Of a stretch of DNA of 64,000 nucleotides, positions 59,680 through 64,000 are shown one piece after another. The stretch's first letter is position 1. The number at the start of each line of letters is the position of its first letter. This DNA comes from Parelaphostrongylus tenuis (taxonomy: Eukaryota > Nematoda > Chromadorea > Rhabditida > Metastrongylidae). The stretch lies in NCBI GenBank assembly GCA_019055375.1, contig JAHQIW010000934.1:19908-83907 (forward strand), written 5' to 3'. The position numbers and the translations under genes are program-made. The notes below the pieces were generated by a model. It was not told where the DNA came from, ran no database searches, and worked only from the letters and a program-made list of their open reading frames with translations.

Positions 59680-61015
59680 GTAGTCTGCCCCACACTTGTG
59701 TGTGTGAAAAGGAGAAGGGGCATCGTGGGGTCTGGTCTCTGAGGCCAGCGCCAGGGGACCAGTAGGTTTTTCACGGCTCACTTAGAGACCAAAGTGAGCC
59801 CTTCCCTGCGAGGCTGCCCTTTCTCCGCCGTCCTCTACCTCTCCACCCCAGCTCTTGCTTCAGTGAGCTTGGCATTATCATGTTCCAATCAATGCGCCCG
59901 ATGAAGAGCAGCCGGAGTTGAGCTATTTAATACACAGTATTTCTGACTGTGAGGTTGGGGATTAAAGCTATTTCTTCTCTTGGGGTTCTGGTAAGGGCAA
60001 GTTTAATTATTCAGGATATGCAGTGGGGAGAGGAGAGCATTGGAAGGGGGCCCAGCTTTGAGGCTGGCAGGGTGAATGAAGAGAAAGAAAATGTAGCAGA
60101 ACTGCATCTTTGGGGTTCGTTGTAATCCACTAGGAATTAGTCTTTATATTAAGCCAACTCCTCTGGGTTTTGTGGTAGGGCCATTAGAACCCCTCTCACA
60201 TTCTCTCTCAGTTCCCATGTGTAGTTAGATACAGGGCATGATCCTTTAAGGGAGTCAAAAACAGTGAGGCACTGTTGGTGATGGGAGGTGTTTGGTAGAG
60301 ACAGGAAAGCAAGCATGGGACATATGGGTAACCGTGAGAGGCAAAGGAGCGCAGTTTGAGTGGGCCAGTCCGCTTGGCAAAGGCGGCAAACTCATGGGTC
60401 TTGAGAAAGTTCAAAGGAGGGCCCAACAAGAACATGGGTACCATCGCTTGCTGTATTTAAGGTGAAATGACAGGCACAGCAACTTGCACTCGGATAGTCC
60501 TCCCCTCACATCTAACCTTTGCTTCCACATTTGTAAGCCCCTTAACCCTCCTTTAGGTTTCAGTGAACTAATTTACTAGAATGTCTCGGGTCAACCACTT
60601 AAGCACCTCCCGACGTGGGCAGGAAGGGATGGAGGCAGTGCTACTCTACATTTTACCCTTGTAAAGGACCCTCTACACAAACATTTTTCCAGACATTGAA
60701 AAAATCAAGATCCCTCATGGTGAATTACAATTCATTCTCTGTACAATAAATGCTTTGCAAGCAGCCTGCAACCACAGGTTTTTAAATCCCACTCTTTTCT
60801 CTTTCCCCTTCTCCCTTAACATATATAGAAACCACCACAGCAGAATACATAGCAGACGAAAAAACGTGCAAAACTGTTAGCAGGACAGTGCCTCTCAAAC
60901 AATTGCTACCTTGTTAAAGTTGACCTTTCATGCACTTCTGTCTCACAAGAAGGATGCGAGTACTTTATATAACACAATTGTATTTAACAATATACTGAAA
61001 ACAGGATTTGTTTTT
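59680..61015. other. Mammalian sequence, no gene recognised
   Basis: No exon with splice support and no further repeat that I can name. Confidence 0.45.
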
Positions 61016-61018
61016 GTG

Positions 61019-61261
61019 TTGTGCTTAGTTTGCGCAGCTGTGGCTGCACTCTTTTGCACCCCATGTAGCAAAGGCTATAGTAGCCCGCCAGGGCTCTGCC
61101 TTCTGTCCAGGGGGATTCGTTCTCCACGCGGACAAGGAATCCTGGGGAGTGCGGTTGCATCTGCCCTTCCTCCAGGGAATCTTTCCCAACCCAGGGATCA
61201 ACCAGGTCTCCCACATTGCAGGTGGATTTTTTACCTCTACTGAGTCCACCAGAGAAGCCCC
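61019..61261 (-). repeat. Ruminant Bov-tA/BOV-A2 SINE
   Basis: In plus orientation: TGCACCCCATGTAGCAAAGG, TAGTAGCCCGCCAGGGCTC, CCCAACCCAGGGATCAACCA, GGTCTCCCACATTGCAGGTG, CCACCAGAGAAGCCCC, the reverse complement of the ruminant consensus. The minus-strand frame holds VEVKNPPA-x-WETWLIPGLG and PWRATIAFATWGAKE, the usual chance translation of this SINE, broken by indels. Confidence 0.85.
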
Positions 61262-61269
61262 TATTAACA

Positions 61270-61325
61270 AACTAGGGGGGGGTTTTAAAAAAAACAAAAA
61301 AAGGCCCCCCCCCCCCCCAAAATAA
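61270..61325. repeat. Homopolymer cluster
   Basis: Runs of eight or nine G, eight A, seven A and about seventeen C follow one another directly after the SINE. This looks like low-quality consensus. Confidence 0.7.
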
Positions 61326-63750
61326 GCGCGGGTGCTTCAGAAATATGTGCATGTCGGAGGAAACGCTTGGCGGGGTCAAGGGTCGCAAAAGCTGGGCTCG
61401 CTGCTGAGTCCTGCGGGCCCTTCCCTGCACCCGCCCCCTTTCATCCCCACAGCTGAGGCTTGGTGGGAATAACTACAACGGACCAGGTATGGGTTCCCAG
61501 AGGAAACCAAGCCAACTCATGACTGTGATGGGACTTGAATGAAGCTTGTCTTAGTTAGTGCAAATATTGCTCCAGGAACTGTACTTTCGCAAGCTCAGGT
61601 TTCTCTGTTCGGCAGAAAGAGTTACGTGTGAGAGCACAAAGTGGATAGGGAAGAAGTGGATTTATTAGAGGTTTGAGACTATAAGAGTCCACAGACACAG
61701 AGCGTCTGCCTCCGTCTCAAGGGCCCCGAGGATCTGGTGTATCAATCTTGGAAAGTTGAGAGGCGGGCTCGCGGAGGAAACACAACACTGCAGAGGGACA
61801 GGAAAACCTCAGGCCGTGCTCCAACAACGGTCAAGAGGCCCACCCACTGGACGGATAGTTTTGTTGTGGAGCGTGTGGCGAGTTCATGTGCGACTACAGT
61901 AGGTTGAGGTGATTATGTTTCAACCTTCGGTGGACAGGAGCAGAGATTTTTCAGGATTTGGGCACACTGCCCACTTTTTAGACCTTTTTCTGGTTGGCCT
62001 CAGAGAATGTTACGGTGTTGGGTGTTGTGTTATTTAGGCTTGTGCTATGCACGAGTCGTAGTACATAAATTGGGCCTCAAAGAGCTGTGGGGCAGGTGTG
62101 ACACTCTTCCGCCATACTTGGGCCTAGTCGGTTTTAGGCCAAGTTGTTGCCATAGTTTCAAGGGCTGTACGTAAGTTCTCTTTTAAAGGTTTTGGCCCAT
62201 GCCCACTTTGTCCCTCCTGTTTCAACAGGGGCCCAGTCTACGGGGCTCCTGTGGGCTGTTCCGGCGCTCATTTAAAAAAAAAAAAAACAAAGGAGGAATG
62301 GGGCCTCCTTCTCCTTCATTAGAGGTTCCATCTATACTGCTGGGATCTGCAAGCCTCCCATTGCTGATCCCTGCAGGCTAAATGGCCAAGGCGTGGGATT
62401 GCTGAAGACGGCAAAAGCGCGCTGACATCCCACTTCTAGGTGCTGGGTGGCTGGTCATACACACAGCCATGCCGGATCCACACGTGTGTGTACCAGGGTA
62501 GTTGACCATCACCATGTGGAGGGAATTGCTGTAGGGGACATGGATTGTGTGGGTTTTGCCGACTGGAGTGGGCTTTTGGATACTCCTCCGTAGTTTCGCA
62601 CGAGTGGATGTGTGTCAACAGTATTGTAGAGCCCTACCATTAAGATCTGGTACGGTAGAGAGGAAACAGCTGGGCTTCAGTGGCGACTTGGGGGCTCTGG
62701 GGCTCCAGTTGTGAGATGGTGCTGGGGCCATAGGATTATTTAGGGCAGTGAGTATGTGGAGAGGGCAGGGGGCAGGAAGCCAGGGAGGGCGCCCTGCGAG
62801 AGTATTTACGCAGACTCACTGTAGAAGGACGGCTCCTCTACAGTTGGGGAGAAGAGATGCCAGGGACCTCATCTGTTTGACACACTTGTGGTTTACTCCA
62901 CGTGTTCAATAGCCGAGGAGGTGTGCTTTAGACTTACACAACAAAGTAGTTTCAGGGAATTTGATGATAAATACCATTCACGCGTCTCCCTCGTATCATA
63001 AATGAGAAGCCGGAAAAATCTCTAGCTGGTTAAATTACATATGGAATATTGCACCAGTGCTCTGGACCCCGTCTTGCCGTTCTTCTGTGCACCTTCTTTT
63101 TTGATCTGCTGTGATTTCCTTTTTTTTAAAAATGGAATGGGGAAATGTCTCAAGTTTCAGGAAAAGAAAAAACTCTGACGAAAACCATATAATGATTTAA
63201 TTGGAGTTCAAAAGGCTCAATGTGATAATCAAATTCTGCGCTTATCTACGGTCAATGACTATGAGAGGAGGGTATACCTCACTTTGTTATGAATCTCTTT
63301 TTTCTAGATCTTAAACATTTCAGGCACCTTTTTTGTTTCTGTTTCCTTTAGTGAACCTTAATACAAAAATGGAAGTAAAATTAAAAAGTTATTACATATA
63401 TAAAATTAAATTTCTATGTTATCAGCTTAAAAATTCAAAAAGCAAAATGACAGGCAGTTATTATTTTGTCTTGTGAACAACCTCCTGGAGAATTTCTAAC
63501 TATGGGAATGCCTTCACCTAACTCCCTCTGCCCAGGGTCAGTTACAGTTTTGTGAATCAAGCCATGAGGGATTCCCCCCAGTCCTAGATCCCACAGCTCC
63601 CTGGAGACAGCCCAATGGTTCAACTGTGACATTAACTGGGCAATTGCAGTTCCTCCTCCAAAGGGAATAAGATGTAGGGGAATTAAGGCTAAAAAGCAAT
63701 CTAAAGTCTAGCCAGTCTTTAACTTAGGAAGAATAAAATCGGGGAAATTT
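61326..63750. other. Mammalian sequence, no gene recognised
   Basis: 61.5-62.2 kb has the feel of an old LTR (GGCCTAGTC, TTGGGCCTCAAAGAGC), but I cannot match it to a named family. No exon is supported. Confidence 0.35.
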
Positions 63751-63756
63751 TGATTT

Positions 63757-64000
63757 TGTTGTTCAGGGTCACTAAAGGCATGGGTCAGCTCTTGTGACCC
63801 CATGGACTGCAGCAACCAGGGCTCCCTGTCCTTCACCATCTCCCAGAGCTTGCCAAAACTCCTGTCCACGAGTCGGTGATGCCATCCAACCATCTCATTC
63901 CCCGTCGTTTCCCCTTCTTCCTCCTGCCTTCAATCCTTTCCCAGCATCAGGGTCTTTTCAATGAGTCAGTTCTTCGCATCAGGTGGCCAAAGTATTGGAG
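63757..64000 (-). mobile_element. Ruminant BovB LINE, 3' end, running off the window
   Basis: The plus strand reads TTGTTCAGGGTCACTAAAGG, TTGTGACCCCATGGACTGCA, CGAGTCGGTGATGCCATCCA, CCAGCATCAGGGTCTTTTCA, ATGAGTCAGTTCTTCGCATC and AGGTGGCCAAAGTATTGGAG. This is the complement of the BovB reverse transcriptase C-terminus and 3' end. The minus frame contains FGHLMRRTDSL and RWLDGITDS-like codons with frameshifts. BovB is itself an RTE-clade LINE, like the nematode copies at 14.7 and 46.5 kb. Confidence 0.85.

Noticed and set aside
61025..61297. Minus-strand frame of 90 codons
   Set aside because: Chance translation of the ruminant SINE.
61500..62250. Possible endogenous retrovirus LTR
   Set aside because: Suggestive texture only; no clear ends, polyadenylation signal or match that I can name.
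1..64000. CRISPR arrays, bacterial operons, rRNA genes
   Set aside because: No spaced direct repeats, ribosome-binding organisation or rRNA motifs were seen.

Overview
The window looks like a join of two unrelated genomes. From position 1 to about 54.6 kb it is AT-rich eukaryotic DNA. Its small exons are separated by introns with GT(A/R)AG donors and TTTCAG acceptors, and it is crowded with mariner, RTE, GIY-YIG (Penelope-type) and foldback elements. This is the style of a strongylid or metastrongylid parasitic nematode; I cannot name the species. From about 55.3 kb to the end the DNA is ruminant: it carries two Bov-tA type SINEs and the 3' end of a BovB LINE. The simplest reading is a nematode of a ruminant host whose contig was extended with host sequence.

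The best gene is a 12-exon plus-strand gene at 29.2-44.07 kb. Its reading phase closes at every junction from exon 2 to the stop. It encodes about 464 residues: a BTB/POZ domain, a BACK domain and a long C-terminal region, most like the BTBD17 group. Nearly all of its large introns carry transposon or SINE copies. A second gene at 50.79-52.88 kb encodes a predicted secreted protein with three repeats of the pattern C-x10-C-x14to17-C-x6-C, with one unresolved junction. Weaker gene evidence: two in-phase exons at the left edge (1-455), a cysteine-rich exon with a fibulin/anaphylatoxin-like CC-x2-C-x2-G motif (1201), a 71-codon two-exon candidate (8759-9194), a transmembrane exon (24.45 kb) and a serine-rich four-exon 3' end (44.98-45.69 kb).

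The rest of the nematode part is mostly repeats. There are two internally deleted mariners of one family, one keeping the DNA-binding half (3.4 kb) and one the catalytic half (41.5 kb), plus three older mariner traces. There are two RTE 3' ends, two GIY-YIG endonuclease relics and three tRNA-derived SINE copies of one family plus one of another. A large foldback (MITE-like) family has two subfamilies. A separate palindromic family carries a tRNA-like core. A four-unit inverted repeat block lies at 48.6-49.8 kb. Between about 9.2 and 29 kb I see no complete gene.

I found no CRISPR array, operon, bacterial feature or clearly functional tRNA/rRNA gene. The most unusual items are the nematode-ruminant junction, the three-unit cysteine-repeat gene, the complementary pair of mariner deletion derivatives and the nested mariner-in-foldback insertion.
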